A stretch of DNA of 5,579 nt, taken from assembly GCA_019751575.1 (NCBI GenBank), contig JAIENF010000436.1:1-5579 (forward strand), read 5' to 3'. The notes under the pieces are model-generated. The model was not told where the DNA came from, did not search any database, and saw nothing but the letters and a program-made list of their open reading frames with translations. The DNA comes from Burkholderiales bacterium. GTDB lineage: Bacteria > Pseudomonadota > Gammaproteobacteria > Burkholderiales > CAIKXV01. Positions 5,500-5,579 of the stretch are shown here, one piece after another. Numbering within the stretch: the first letter of the stretch is position 1; every line of letters begins with the position of its first letter. A program made the translations under genes and the position numbers.

Positions 5500-5579
5500 T
5501 CACGGACGGCCGAGGTACAGGTAGAGCGAGTTGCTGCCATCGCGCGCATGGCCCCAGGCGAAGTAGACAGGACCGAGTG
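5500..5579 (-). CDS. C-terminal fragment, probable outer-membrane beta-barrel (patatin-like?)
   Basis: Only the last 25 codons lie in the window; the gene runs off the right edge. The end reads LGPVYFAWGHARDGSNSLYLYLGRP before TGA (5500-5502), read here as LGPVYFAWGHARDG plus SNSLYLYLGRP. The pattern is two amphipathic, aromatic-rich beta-strands joined by a polar hairpin, beginning with LGP and ending with a YLYLGR strand. This is how BamA-type surface-antigen barrels end, and it resembles the tail of patatin-like phospholipases with a C-terminal barrel (PlpD/RssA type). If so, the product sits in the outer membrane and may carry a lipase domain off-window. The final residue is Pro rather than the usual Phe. 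The family assignment is inference from a short fragment; the reading frame itself is well supported by codon use. Confidence 0.5.
   Translation of the reverse strand, partial: LGPVYFAWGHARDGSNSLYLYLGRP

Overview
The window is GC-rich DNA with a strong G/C preference at third codon positions. Every gene I can support lies on the minus strand, so transcription runs from high to low coordinates. A YbiB-family protein, an E. coli YhbW-like luciferase-family enzyme, and a likely outer-membrane beta-barrel C-terminus point to a GC-rich proteobacterium. Beta- or Gammaproteobacteria is my inference. I see no tRNA, rRNA, CRISPR array, transposase or phage gene, so this looks like ordinary chromosomal housekeeping or catabolic DNA.

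Reading in the direction of transcription, the right edge (5500-5579) holds the last 25 codons of a gene whose end resembles the final beta-strands of an outer-membrane barrel. After a 148-base spacer comes a compact three-gene group: an LLM-class flavin-dependent monooxygenase (4314-5351), a small DUF2007-like zinc-ribbon protein (3929-4282), and a DadA/DAO-type FAD-dependent oxidoreductase (2691-3932). The last two genes overlap by four bases (TTGA). A perfect Shine-Dalgarno sequence fixes an internal TTG as the oxidoreductase start. A run of three inverted repeats follows the oxidoreductase stop.

Next is a 267-base non-coding stretch with helically phased direct repeats, then ybiB (1440-2423), a TrpD2-type nucleic-acid-binding protein. 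A 95-base spacer holds a 16-base perfect palindrome. The last gene is an alpha/beta hydrolase (148-1344) of the FrsA/2,6-dihydroxypseudooxynicotine hydrolase type, with a visible Ser-Asp-His triad. A strong hairpin sits directly behind its stop, and the left edge (1-122) changes to clearly more AT-rich, non-coding sequence.

Functionally, the three-gene group looks like a small redox unit of two flavoenzymes and one zinc-ribbon protein, with unknown substrates. YbiB and the hydrolase are probably separate transcription units or a loosely linked pair. I found no convincing new defence or mobile system. The most useful observations are the corrected oxidoreductase start, the unusual inverted and direct repeats in the spacers, a G8 tract in the hydrolase oxyanion-loop region, and a possible leaderless promoter for the monooxygenase.
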